A DNA stretch of 64,000 nt from Stomoxys calcitrans (lineage: Eukaryota > Arthropoda > Insecta > Diptera > Muscidae). Both the position numbers and the translations under genes were made by a program. The notes beneath the pieces are model-generated. The model was not told the origin of the DNA and made no database searches. It was given only the letters and a program-made list of their open reading frames with translations. The stretch is from NCBI RefSeq assembly GCF_963082655.1, contig NC_081556.1, positions 71,037,227-71,101,226 of the forward strand. Reading direction: 5' to 3'. Shown here one piece after another: positions 22,101 through 34,100 of this stretch (positions within the stretch are counted from its first letter, which is position 1; every line of letters begins with the position of its first letter).

Positions 22101-25100
22101 AATTCTGTTTTAGTGAAAATTTACTTTAAAAAAAAAAAAAAAACAAACATCAGTGCCTGCAAGAAATGTGCATGGTTCAATTTCTAATTTGGTAAAATTT
22201 AAAGGAAAATGTGAATTTTGTAATTCGGTTGCTTAAAAAAATTGTAGCACAGTGTATTCCTTATTTTATGTTCATACTTTATTTTGCCTTAGATGTACAT
22301 TTGTTGCCCATCTGCGCTGTTAAACACACAACTGGTAAACAATCATTTATACATACAAGTTTATTACATACAAACATCATGCAAAACAGAAATAGTGGGT
22401 TGTGTGCTTAGCTAAATGTTAATGGATCATTGCCAGCAAGCGTCCTAGCTCTAAGCGATTAATGATAAGCGTGTTGCAGATACTCTTGTTGCCCGGTGCT
22501 TAGCAACATTGTTGATGAGAGAATATACCAACAGCCAAGCCAATGAAGGTACCATCAATCTCTTTTCCACCTACACTTTTCAGCTATTCTCTTCGAAAGG
22601 CCTTTCGTCGTGGGAGCAAACAAACTGAGTAAGTGGGGACTTAATTTTTTTTAGTCTCTCTTTTGATTTACATTTAAATTTGATTTACATGAGGTTGGCT
22701 CTGTTTTGATACTCTCTGTCTGCAATGTCAAAGCAGGTTCTATCTCTATGGTATTTTTTTATATCTCTATTGTGTTTATTTTTTTTATTTCTTTTGGGTA
22801 CTCCAATGAGATACATTAGAGTGGGTAACACAATTAATAGTTTAATTTGATATATGCAGTTTTCGACTTTTTTTACGATTTAATACTAATTGCGACTCCA
22901 ATCTATTTGAGAACCAATGTCGGTACTAGATTACGACATGTTACGGTCACTTTTATTTGATTTTTTTTTTGAATTACCCATCTATTATAAGATTCATAAA
23001 TGAAATTAGGCTTAAACTATTTTAAGGAAATGATGAATTTGTTAATTAATAAAATTATAATGTATCGCTTCGAGTGAAAAGGTTTTATGTTTGATTCCAT
23101 GGTAAAGTAGGGTAGACGAGCTACATAAGGAGTAGGGATTACAGCAGAATGAGCCTAAGGATGAAAAAGCTGTGATCAGGATGGGTGGGCATTGTGGACG
23201 CATTAACATCTAGTTGTCCAATATTGATATAAGGCCTCAAAGGAAATCCTCTACCTATCTGCCGTCTTTTTTTTTCTGTTTTCTTTTGACCTGAGCACGT
23301 AAAATAAGGTAATTTTGTGTAGCTGAAGAAAGGGCATATAAGTTATGAACCCCCCCCAATTCGACGAGTTATAAGGCCGGTTGCTAACGTGCTCCAACTT
23401 CTGCCAAATGCTCTTAAGTCCATCTTCTTCCAATATAAGCGTTGTATGCTACATTATAAATTATTTTTGGCGCCCAACGTGGGGCCCGAACAATGATTTT
23501 ACAAAAAATACCATCTTTGAATATTATGCCTAGTCATAATTTCACATATTTTGTTCGGTTTCCTACACCAGTTTCCAAACTTTTTTCCATCTTTTATTTT
23601 CATCTCTTTTTACCTTCCATCAGAGAATTTTTTTCGAAGGTATGGAATTTTGAAGGATCATGATTCTTTGTTCTCAGTTTTTCATGACCGACTTTCGGTG
23701 AAATCTCCCTCCAGTGTCTTCTTAGATGTTATTATTTTTGTTCTTAGTCTGATTGGAATGCAGATTCTGGTGGTCTACGCTGGCTCTGACCGCAGGATAA
23801 GCCAAAATTAATAGCATCAATCTTCACAGGATTGGACATTTGGGGCAAATTTTGCTTCCATTCCGTCTTGTGGCAATGTCTTTCTCCCTAGACTATTTTT
23901 TTTTTATTTTCCACTTTTCTTTGAGGTCTGTTCTCTCCGAGTAGCAAGTTACCTGAATACTATGGAATCAAACAGCTATCACTACCACTTGGTATTATCA
24001 AAAAAAAAATATTTTTTTTGCTTTGTTTTTGTTTCATACATAATCTATAAAGTAGTAATAACAATTAAAATTACGAAATTAAGTAAAAAAAAAAAAAACA
24101 AATAAGAAAAGAAATAAGAATAAATTTCTAAATATTTATTTTAGTCTTGAAAATCATTTAAGGGAAAGCGAATTTCTTTTAAAAGTTTCATTCAAAAAAC
24201 ACCTCATATATTTAGTTTGGATAGCGAAATTTAATATATTCCTTTGTTTGGCTTGCCAAATTTTTCACTTTTTTTTTACTAAATATCTTACTTTATCTTA
24301 TTCTTATTATTAATTGAAACAGATAGGTTAGAATTAGGAAGTGTAAAATATATATTATTAGAGAAGATTTTTTTTTGAATTTTACGATTTTGCTTTGGCT
24401 TATGTTGTTTTATTCTGGCAAATTTTTTTGATTGATTTTGCGCTAGTTTAAAGAGAGATTTGTTAATTGATCTTACTAGGATTCTATGCTTCTATGCTCT
24501 TTCAGTTAGTTTTGGATTCTCAATAAAGTGTATCCATCGAAATTTTTTTCCCTTCTGGGTTCTTTCTTCTCTACATCGAAGTGTTCTTGTGTTAGCTTGT
24601 CTACGATTTATGTAGGATGGCTACCAGCGCTGGTGACCAGACTGCCACTGCTGAGGGTGATTGTCACCCTGAGTGTAATGCGTGTTGTAAACCTATATCT
24701 TCAAAGGCACAATTGCAAAGAATCGCTTGTAACCACATCTTTCATAAAGCTTGTTTAAATGTTTCTCTAAAGACTAGACCCTTTTGTCCCATTTGCAATG
24801 CCAGAATAGGAGCTGATCCTCCATCTTTAGATGCCCCTCAGGTTATGACGAGATCTCAATTGAAGCAGTCAACTGTTGCAACTGCCTCAGGGAATGTTAG
24901 TACGGCTGCGACTGCAGCCAATGTCTCTGGAACTGCACCAGGTAGTGATGCGATCTCTGTTGATAGGATTCAGGAAATAGTTACAGATATTGTCACCGTT
25001 CAGCAGGCCCAATTTTTCGCTTCACTCACCTCGCGAATGACCCAACTCATTGAGACTAATATTGCTGAAGGTATGTCTAGGCTTATGGCAAGTAATTCGC

Positions 25101-28100
25101 CTCGCAATCCACCTCAACCACCCGTTACTTCTCCTCAACAGATGCAGACGCTTCCAGCTGTAGAAGGTCGTACATTTAGAGAATTGTTTGGTATAACCCC
25201 TCACTCTGAACAGGGTAATGTGGCTCAGAATAGGCCCCCTTCGAATCATGTTAATTAAATTTCTGGTTATGGTTCAAATTCTGCTTCTGATCTTCAGTCA
25301 CGTCCGGATAAGGTTTTACAAATTATGTCCAATTGAAAATTAAAATTCAATGGCGGGCAGAATGGTTTATCTGTTGATAATTTTATATACAGGGTTGAAG
25401 CCTTGACTGCACAGACCTTACAAGGAAATTTTGATATCTTGTGTGGCAGCGCCAGTTCGCTTTTCGACGGGAAGGCGAACGATTGGTTTTGGCGGTACCA
25501 CCGCTCTGTGAGTTCCATTTGTTGGAATGATATGTGTAGGGCTCTAAGAGAGCAGTACCAGGATTCTCGCACAGACATTGACATACGTGAGTTAATTAGG
25601 GAAAGGAAACAGAAGCCAAACGAATCATTTGATAGCTTTTATGACTCTATCGTTGCTTTGACAGATCGTCTTCAAACCCCTCTTTCGGATACCGACTTGG
25701 TTGAAATCCTTCGAAGAAATCTTCTCCCTGAGATACAGCACGAGATTCTAAATCTCGAAATTAGGTCCTTGCAATTTTTAAGAGATACCTGCAGACGGCG
25801 TGAATTCTTCATGCAGGATGTTCGACGTAGGCATGGATTTGCATTGACTAGGCCTGCCCCAATGGGCAAAAGAATTTCGGAGATAGATATGAATGTGGAC
25901 GTGACTCAAGTTTGCCAAGAGGTCCAACCTTCTGATGAAATATCAGCCCTTACTTTAGTGCGTTGGAACTGCAATAAAGCAGGTCATCGGTATCAAGATT
26001 GCGTTTCTGATCGCACCATCTTTTGTTACGGTTGTGGTGCCGCTGATACATATAAACCTAATTGCCCTAAGTGCAATTCAAAAAACTCCAGATCGAATGC
26101 ACCAAAGAGTGCACCAACACCAATGCCAACCAAGACCAGATCAATAGATCTGGAATAACCATCCTCAAAAGACCTTCAATAACTACAACCGGCTTTGACA
26201 AACCCCATGACATGAATATGAATTTAACCCATTTGGAACCTTCCCCTGTTGTTAGCATGCAAGACCCTTTTCGTTTTAAACCTCTTCATGTACGCGTAGT
26301 GGAATATAAAATTGCTCGTGATAGGATTTTCAGTGAAGAAGGCGGTAAGAAGTCCAGATCAGCTCGCCGCATTTCGTCTTTTTGGAGGAAAGTAAGGAGC
26401 TTGAGATATAAGATTACCTGTTCCCTTCTAGATAACCCTTCAGACGTTAGACCTTATGCTGAGGTAATTTTATTTGGAGTTAAAATGTTGGGACTTCTCG
26501 ATACAGGAGCTTCCATAAGTTGTATAGGAGCTGAGGCAGCTAAGAAGTTTTTAGACTCCAAACAACCATTCAAAAGATTAAAATCAACAGTCCAAACTGC
26601 TGACGGTAAGGGACAGGAAGTAGTGGGTTTCGTGGAAACGGAAATTACTTTTAAGGTGAGCAAAATGCCGATTTGTATTTTTATAATCCCCAGTTTGGGT
26701 AAAGACCTTTTTCTAGGTATAGATTTTTGGGAGAAATTTGATTTATTACCTCCTGAATTCCGCCGCTCTAATCGGTTATCACATGGTGTTTCAGAGATTT
26801 CTGACCAAATTCCTCTTTCCGCAATACAAAGGCAACGTCTTAATCAGGTCGTTAGTATGTTTCCCTCTTACGCTAAACAAGGTCTAGGGCGCACAGATGT
26901 TCTCTGCCATACAATAGATACGGGTGAAGCTAGGCCCATAAAGCAGCGCCATTTCCCGGTCTCGCCCGCGATAGAGAAATTGATATATGAGGAAATAGAT
27001 AGAATGATAGCTCTTGATGTAATTGAGGAGTCCAACAGCGCATGGTCTTCTCCTGTCGTTCTGCATAGGAAACCAGGGAAAAACAGGCTGTGCTTAGACA
27101 GCAGAAAGTTAAACTCTGTCACTGTAGGAGATGCGTATCCCTTGCCTCAGATTGACGGCATACTTAGTAGGCTTCCAAAAGCTGAATATATTACTAGCTT
27201 AGACCTGAAGGATGCCTTTTGGCAGATTCCTTTAGACCAGAAGAGTCGGGAAAAGACAGCATTCACCGTCCCTGGGAGGCCGCTGTATCACTTTAAGGTA
27301 ATGCCATTTGGGTTATGCAATGCCCCGCAGACTATGTCTCGCCTAATGGATAAAGTGATACCTCCGGAGCTCAGGGCGGAAGTCTTCGTCTATCTTGACG
27401 ATCTTCTGGTCATATCGGAATCTTTCGATAGACATCTGGAAGTGCTTAGATGTGTTGCTAGAAAAATTCATGAATCTGGTCTTACGATTAATGTAGAAAA
27501 AAGCCATTTTTGTGTCCCAGAAGTCAAATATTTAGGCCATGTGGTTGGGAATGGGGTCATTCGTACAGATCCAGAAAAAGTGTCCGCCATCACAGAATTT
27601 CCTGCTCCGCGATCGGTGAAACAAATTCGCAGGTTCTTAGGTATGACAGGATGGTACAGGAAGTTTATTAGGGATTATGCTTCCATTACCACTCCTATCA
27701 CTGATTTATTACAAGGAAAGAAAAAATTTGTATGGTCCGATGAAGCCCAAAAGGCTTTTGAAGTTTTGAAATCTCACTTGAGTACAGCCCCTGTTTTACA
27801 CAGCCCAAATTTTTCACAGCCGTTTTATATACACTGTGATGCTAGTAAAACAGGTATGGGAAGTGTATTGGTGCAGAAGAATGCGGAGGGTGAAGAAGTT
27901 CTTATCGCCTTTATGTCGAAGAAACTCAACAAAGCCCAACGCAACTATTCAGTCACCGAACAAGAATGCTTAGCAGCAATGCTAAGTGTTAAAAAGTTTA
28001 GACCATACGTCGAAGGACATGAGTTCACTATCATCACTGACCATGCGTCATTGAAGTGGCTCATGTCCCAGACTGATCTTAGTACAAGGCTTGCTCGGTG

Positions 28101-31100
28101 GGCTTTAAAACTGCAGGGATACAAATTTAATATTCTGCATAGAAGTGGTAGTTTGAACATTGTCCCTGATACTCTTTCTAGAGCCAATACTGACGACGTG
28201 TCCGGTCTTTGTCTCAATAGTCTGTCCGCAGTTGAAAATGACAGTGGGTTATTCGTAGACTTGAGTTCTACCCATTTTCAATCGGAGGAATACCTTCAAC
28301 TTTTGGACAGAATTGGGAAAAATATTGATAAGATGCCTGACCTTAGAATAATAGACGGGTACCTTTACCGACGGACAGAACATGCCACAGGAGACCAGAT
28401 TCACGACGATTTAGCTTGGAAGTTGTGGGTGCCACGGCAATTAGTGCCAGATGTCTTGAAACGAGCCCATGATCACCCCTTATCATCACATTGTGGTATT
28501 AATAAAACCCTGGCTAGGATACGCAAATTTTATTTTTGGCCAAATTTGGTAGTGGATGTGAAGGAATACGTCAATAATTGCGAGATTTGCAAGTCCACCA
28601 AACACCCTAACATTGTCCTTAGGCCCCCTATGCAAAAAACTTCAGGAACTTGTAGATTCTTTCAAAAACTGTATGTGGATTTCCTTGGCCCATACCCACG
28701 ATCAAGGTCTGGCCACATAGGAATATTTATCGTGCTCGATCACTTTTCAAAATTCCCATTTTTAAAGCCGGTAAAGAAATTTACAGCTGACGTAGTTACG
28801 AGTTATACGGAGAATGATCTTTTTCACACCTTTGGGGTCCCTGAAACTGTGGTGTCAGATAATGGCTCACAGTTTCGATCGAACATTTTCAACCAACTGC
28901 TTAAGCGCTATGGCATTCAGCATGTATACACCGCTGTTCACGCTCCCCAATCAAACGCATCGGTGAGGGTAAACAGATCTGTATTAGCCGCTATTAAATC
29001 TTACGTTAAGCCTGACCAGAAGAATTGGGACAAGCTCCTTAGTAGCATATGTTGTTCATTACGCTCCTCCGTTCATTCGGCTATTGGTACTAGTCCGTAT
29101 TATCTTACCTTTGGACAGAATATGATAACGAATGGGGCTACATATTCGCTTCTTAGGCAGTTAGAGATGCTGGAGGATCGCGCTGTACGGTTTGATAGAA
29201 ACGACTCTAGAGACATAATGGCAAAACGGGCTTCGGATCTTATGCAAAGGCAATTCAGCAGAAATGAAGAGGCTTACAATTTACGATCCAGGGAAGTGAC
29301 TTATAATGTTGGTCAGGAAGTGTATAGGCGCAACTTCAAACAAAGTAGTTTTGAGCATGGCTATAATGCCAAGTTGGCCCCTACATTTTTGAAAGCTCGT
29401 ATAAAGAAGAAAATTGGAAATTCGTATTACGAACTTGAGGACATAAAAGGGAATTTAGTTGGAACTTATCATGCCAAGGATATTCGCCAGTGAGTGTTCA
29501 ATGATATTTCGATTTTTTTTTTTTTTTTTTTGCAAGCTTTATCAGCCTCGAGTATGTAAAGCATCCCCGAAGTCTGATTTTGGTGGGGGGGAATGTAGAG
29601 TGGTGCTTGCCATGATTGAATTGTTTTTTCTTAAGATATCGTTTTCACTGATGCACCAGCCAATAGACATCTGCCAGTTCTCAGCGCCATCTATATCTGA
29701 CAGCTTCAGATTTTGTATCTAGCTATTTATCAGCTAATTGTTAAATTTCCTTCTTTATTGAACAATTCTTCTGCCAATGAAAGCTTTTGGTAGCCATGAT
29801 GAGGTTTGCTAAATGCAAAATTGGAATGTCTCGGTCATTTTGTCGGCGTCTACCTTTAAAGAAAGTTTCAAAAGTCCCCTCGTTCAATCGAGAAATACTT
29901 TCTAATTTTTCTACGGTAAGAACTTAACCTTCTAATTTTTTTTTTGAAAATTATATCAATTTTTTTTTATTCGATTATTTTCGACCGACCTAGAAAATTT
30001 GGTATTTAGCGAAAATTAAAATACCCTGAAATTTGTTGTGGATCTTTTTGTTAAATTCCATCGAGATTCTTATGAATTGGCACTAAATCAGTAGCTAGCA
30101 ACTAGCTAGACACACTCAGGCCATAGCCATATGAAGGAAAAAGACAGAAGCATATAAATCTACACTATTTCGCTACACCTCCAAATTTGGGTACCCACTC
30201 TCACTGATCGCCAACAGCAACTCATTAACTCGTGGTTTTTGCTTTGATGTGTGATCTAAGACGAAAGAATTGTCTCCAGAAAAATTTATAGAAAAAAAAT
30301 GAAAAATGACAGAAGATTTTGGCACGAAATTTATTGAAGAGTTGATCAAATGTATAAAATCCTGTGTTATATGAAGCCCAGTACACAAAGTTTCATGTGA
30401 AATGATAAATTTGCCGAAAATTCAAGAAGCCAATCAGCCAGAATAGATTAAAACAACAAAAACCTTATGTGAAGAAATACCGTTGGAGGAATGGTCAAAA
30501 TGATGCTGCTAAAAAAATTTGTTTTAGAAAAGAAATAATTAAGTATAGAAGCAAATTTTGAAGTTTATAAAAAAAAAATGTGCTAAAATTTTAAAGTGAT
30601 CGAATTACTAAATTTGGGGAAAATTTTTAAAAAAATTCTGTTTTAGTGAAAATTTACTTTAAAAAAAAAAAAACAAACATCAGTGCCTGCAAGAAATGTG
30701 CATGGTTCAATTTCTAATTTGGTAAAATTTAAAGGAAAATGTGAATTTTGTAATTCGGTTGCTTAAAAAAATTGTAGCACAGTGTATTCCTTATTTTATG
30801 TTCATACTTTATTTTGCCTTAGATGTACATTTGTTGCCCATCTGCGCTGTTAAACACACAACTGGTAAACAATCATTTATACATACAAGTTTATTACATA
30901 CAAACATCATGCAAAACAGAAATAGTGGGTTGTGTGCTTAGCTAAATGTTGATGGATCATTGCCAGCAAGCGTCCTAGCTCTAAGCGATTAATGATAAGC
31001 GTGTTGCAGATACTCTTGTTGCCCGGTGCTTAGCAACATTGTTGATGAGAGAATATACCAACAGCCAAGCCAATGAAGGTACCATCAATCTCTTTTCCAC

Positions 31101-34100
31101 CTACACTTTTCAGCTATTCTCTTCGAAAGGCCTTTCGTCGTGGGAGCAAACAAACTGAGTAAGTGGGGACTTAATTTTTTTTTAGTCTCTCTTTTGATTT
31201 ACATTTAAATTTGATTTACATGAGGTTGGCTCTGTTTTGATACTCTCTGTCTGCAATGTCAAAGCAGGTTCTATCTCTATGGTATTTTTTTATATCTCTA
31301 TTGTGTTTATTTTTTTTATTTCTTTTGGGTACTCCAATGAGATACATTAGAGTGGGTAACACAATTAATAGTTTAATTTGATATATGCAGTTTTCGACTT
31401 TTTTTACGATTTAATACTAATTGCGACTCCAATCTATTTGAGAACCAATGTCGGTACTAGATTACGACATGTTACGGTCACTTTTATTTGATTTTTTTTT
31501 TTGAATTACCCATCTATTATAAGATTCATAAATGAAATTAGGCTTAAACTATTTTAAGGAAATGATGAATTTGTTAATTAATAAAATTATAATGTATCGC
31601 TTCGAGTGAAAAGGTTTTATGTTTGATTCCATGGTAAAGTAGGGTAGACGAGCTACATAAGGAGTAGGGATTACAGCAGAATGAGCCTAAGGATGAAAAA
31701 GCTGTGATCAGGATGGGTGGGCATTGTGGACGCATTAAGATCTAGTTGTCCAATATTGATATAAGGCCTCAAAGGAAATCCTCTACCTATCTGCCGTCTT
31801 TTTTTTCTGTTTTCTTTTGACCTGAGCACGTAAAATAAGGTAATTTTGTGTAGCTGAAGAAAGGGCATAGAAGTTATGAACCCCCCCCCAATTCGACGAG
31901 TTATAAGGCCGGTTGCTAACGTGCTCCAACTTCTGCCAAATGCTCTTAAGTCCATCTTCTTCCAATATAAGCGTTGTATGCTACATATTTTTGCATTTAT
32001 CAGCCCTATTAAGCATATCGTTGCCGAATTTTTGATTTCGACTGCCAACAATTTAAAAATATTAAACATGCAATAAAATAAATTGAACTTTCGGCAGTTG
32101 TATTTGAATATTCAAAGTCGTCACGTATTCACAATAAAGGCCAATATCTCAAAATACAAATTCAATGTCATGGTTGGGGCAGCGATATCATGCCCTTTCT
32201 ATGCTCTAAAAAAGAGGGGAAATTATTTTTGATCAAAAGTGTGTTGGCAAATACTTTTCGTAATCGCATGTTTAACCCATACATTTTTTTTCGTGTTTGC
32301 TAATTTCTATTATCAGTCCATCATTTGGCACTTCAGTTATTTACCATTTAAATCTTTCTTAGTAACCATAAAGTTTAACAATCCATAGGTTTTCCAATTA
32401 GAGGTGTTATTTTGGTATTCAATGAAAAATGTAATTTTTTGAGATTAATGGTCGGATTTTCATATCGTAAGGAGGAAGATATGCATTTAAAGAAAAAGAA
32501 CATCAGCCAAATGACCACCACGACCACGCTTACAGGACCATGGTGGATGATTCAAAATAACACCTCTTATTGATAAACCCTATATTTAAAATGGAGAAGA
32601 TAAGGCACATAAATTATTTTTGGTATCATTATCGTTGAATGGTATTGTACACGTTTGGTACTCTACGCCCTCATTCAAATTCATTTTGCAAACTTAGTTT
32701 AATGGCGTGTCGCCTTCACACACTAAAAGCCTTAATTTCTAACATATTTAATTATTGATTTCCAACATAAAATTCTAAATTTCATTAAATTTTAAATTTA
32801 ATGTTTAAAGTTTAAAGCAACAGAACAATCTTTTTTGACTAAACAATGTTCAAGTAATCATACCTCTGGTTAGGTGAGGTAAGGTTGCGGAGTCTAATCC
32901 GAACTGTGCCACTATGGATAAGGGTGATGAATTTACAGTTTCTTCCCCAAACTGGTTTTCGAACGATTTAAAAAATTTCATTTTTTAAGAAACCATTAAA
33001 CCGATTATATCTTATTTAATTTTAATTTATTTTAACAAACTGCGACAACAATAGTAAAATTTTTCTTAAGAAAAAATGTTGCTGAAATTTCCCTAAAAAT
33101 TTCGATTAAAATTTATTTGTACAGACCTGTAACGTACGAATTTTGCGAATTCAACTTTAATTTAATCGGAAATCGAAAAGTTTTTCTCGTTTTAAATCGA
33201 TCAGACTTGCCTCTGCGATATGATAACAAATGCAGTGATTTCTTTATAGTTATGAAATATTTTTTTTTAAAATTGTTATACACAGTGCATTACTGCATAT
33301 TTAAAGAATTTAATCAGATCTTGATAATCCATTTTTATACATTTTTGACAAAAAGTTTTGATATATTTATAAACACTCCATTCACCGCTGTCGCAGTTGG
33401 TATATTTTGCGAATTCATTGTAAAACACAGGAAAATAAACAGCTGTTAATATTTTCCTATAAAAAATTGCAAAATACGCTAGTAAAATCTAAAAATATAA
33501 ACGCTTATTAAAAACATATTTCAGCATTTTTATACCCAGCACCCTAGGATGGGGGGCATATTCATTTAGTCATTCCGTTTACAACTCATCGAAATATCCA
33601 TTTTCGACCCTACAAAAATCGATTTAACGATGTCTGTCCGTCCTTTACAGCCTTAAACATGTAAAAGCGTGCTAAGTTCGGCCGGGCCGAATTTTATATA
33701 CCCTCCATCATGGATCGCATTTGTCGAGTTCTTTCCCCGGCATCTTCTCTTTGACAAAAAAAGGATAAAAGAAATGATTAGCTCTGCTATTAAAGCGATA
33801 TCAAAATATGGTCCGGTTTGGACCACAATTAAATTATATGTTGGAGACCTGTGTAAAATGTCACCTAATTCGAATAAGAATTGCGCCCTTTGGGGGCTCA
33901 AGAAGTAAAATAGAGAGATCGATTTATATGGGAGCTGTATCAGGCTACCGATTAGTGTAGGTCGATTGGGATTATTAGTGTAGGTCGATTGGGATTGTAA
34001 ATGGTCCATATCGGTCCATGTTTTGATATAGCTGCCATATAAACCGATCTTGGGTCTTGACCATTATGGTATGGACCATTTACAATCCCAATCGACCTAC

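Larger units (their letters stand above)
24617..26158 (+). pseudogene. gag: gag with N-terminal RING-H2 finger, two in-frame stops
   Basis: The ATG at 24617 opens a 514-codon frame interrupted by TAA at 25256-25258 and TGA at 25334-25336; the frame is otherwise continuous to 26158. Residues 20-60 form a canonical RING-H2 (Cys20, Cys23, Cys38, His40, His43, Cys46, Cys57, Cys60), a fold usually found in E3 ubiquitin ligases. A Ser/Ala/Thr-rich linker follows, then a capsid-like segment (NDWFWRYHRS, ESFDSFYDSIVALTDRL, LREQYQDSRTD). The C-terminus is a nucleocapsid region with two zinc knuckles: the first (NCNKAGHRYQDC) lacks its first Cys (Arg instead), and the second is CYGCGAADTYKPNC. The RING is not a usual part of Ty3/gypsy Gag. 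Its role (self-ubiquitylation, host-factor turnover, assembly) is unknown. Confidence 0.82.
21171..31985 (+). mobile_element. Ty3/gypsy-type LTR retrotransposon, young but defective
   Basis: Order: 5' LTR (21171-23453, lacking its first 112 bp), PBS 23468, about 1.1-kb leader, gag 24617-26158, pol 26071-29493 in the -1 frame, PPT 29582-29593, 3' LTR 29594-31985 bounded by TGTAG...CTACA. The domain order protease, RT, RNase H, integrase places it with Ty3/gypsy. No env-like ORF and no chromodomain seen. LTRs of about 2.4 kb are long for the group. LTR copies differ at only a handful of positions and in homopolymer lengths, so insertion was recent, yet gag has two stops and integrase a catalytic-residue change. 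It lies antisense in the hexokinase intron and sense in AGGF1 intron 2. Confidence 0.9.

Noticed and set aside
22211..22411. 66-codon ORF duplicated at 30741-30941
   Set aside because: It is identical because both copies lie in the two LTRs; no domain, so not called as a gene.
26071..26073. Independent start of pol at 26071
   Set aside because: The codon is GTG, and the A AAA AAC heptamer in phase nearby explains pol expression better.
33117..33449. 110-codon ORF
   Set aside because: AT-rich residue composition (Phe/Ile/Asn/Lys), no domain, no conservation evidence.
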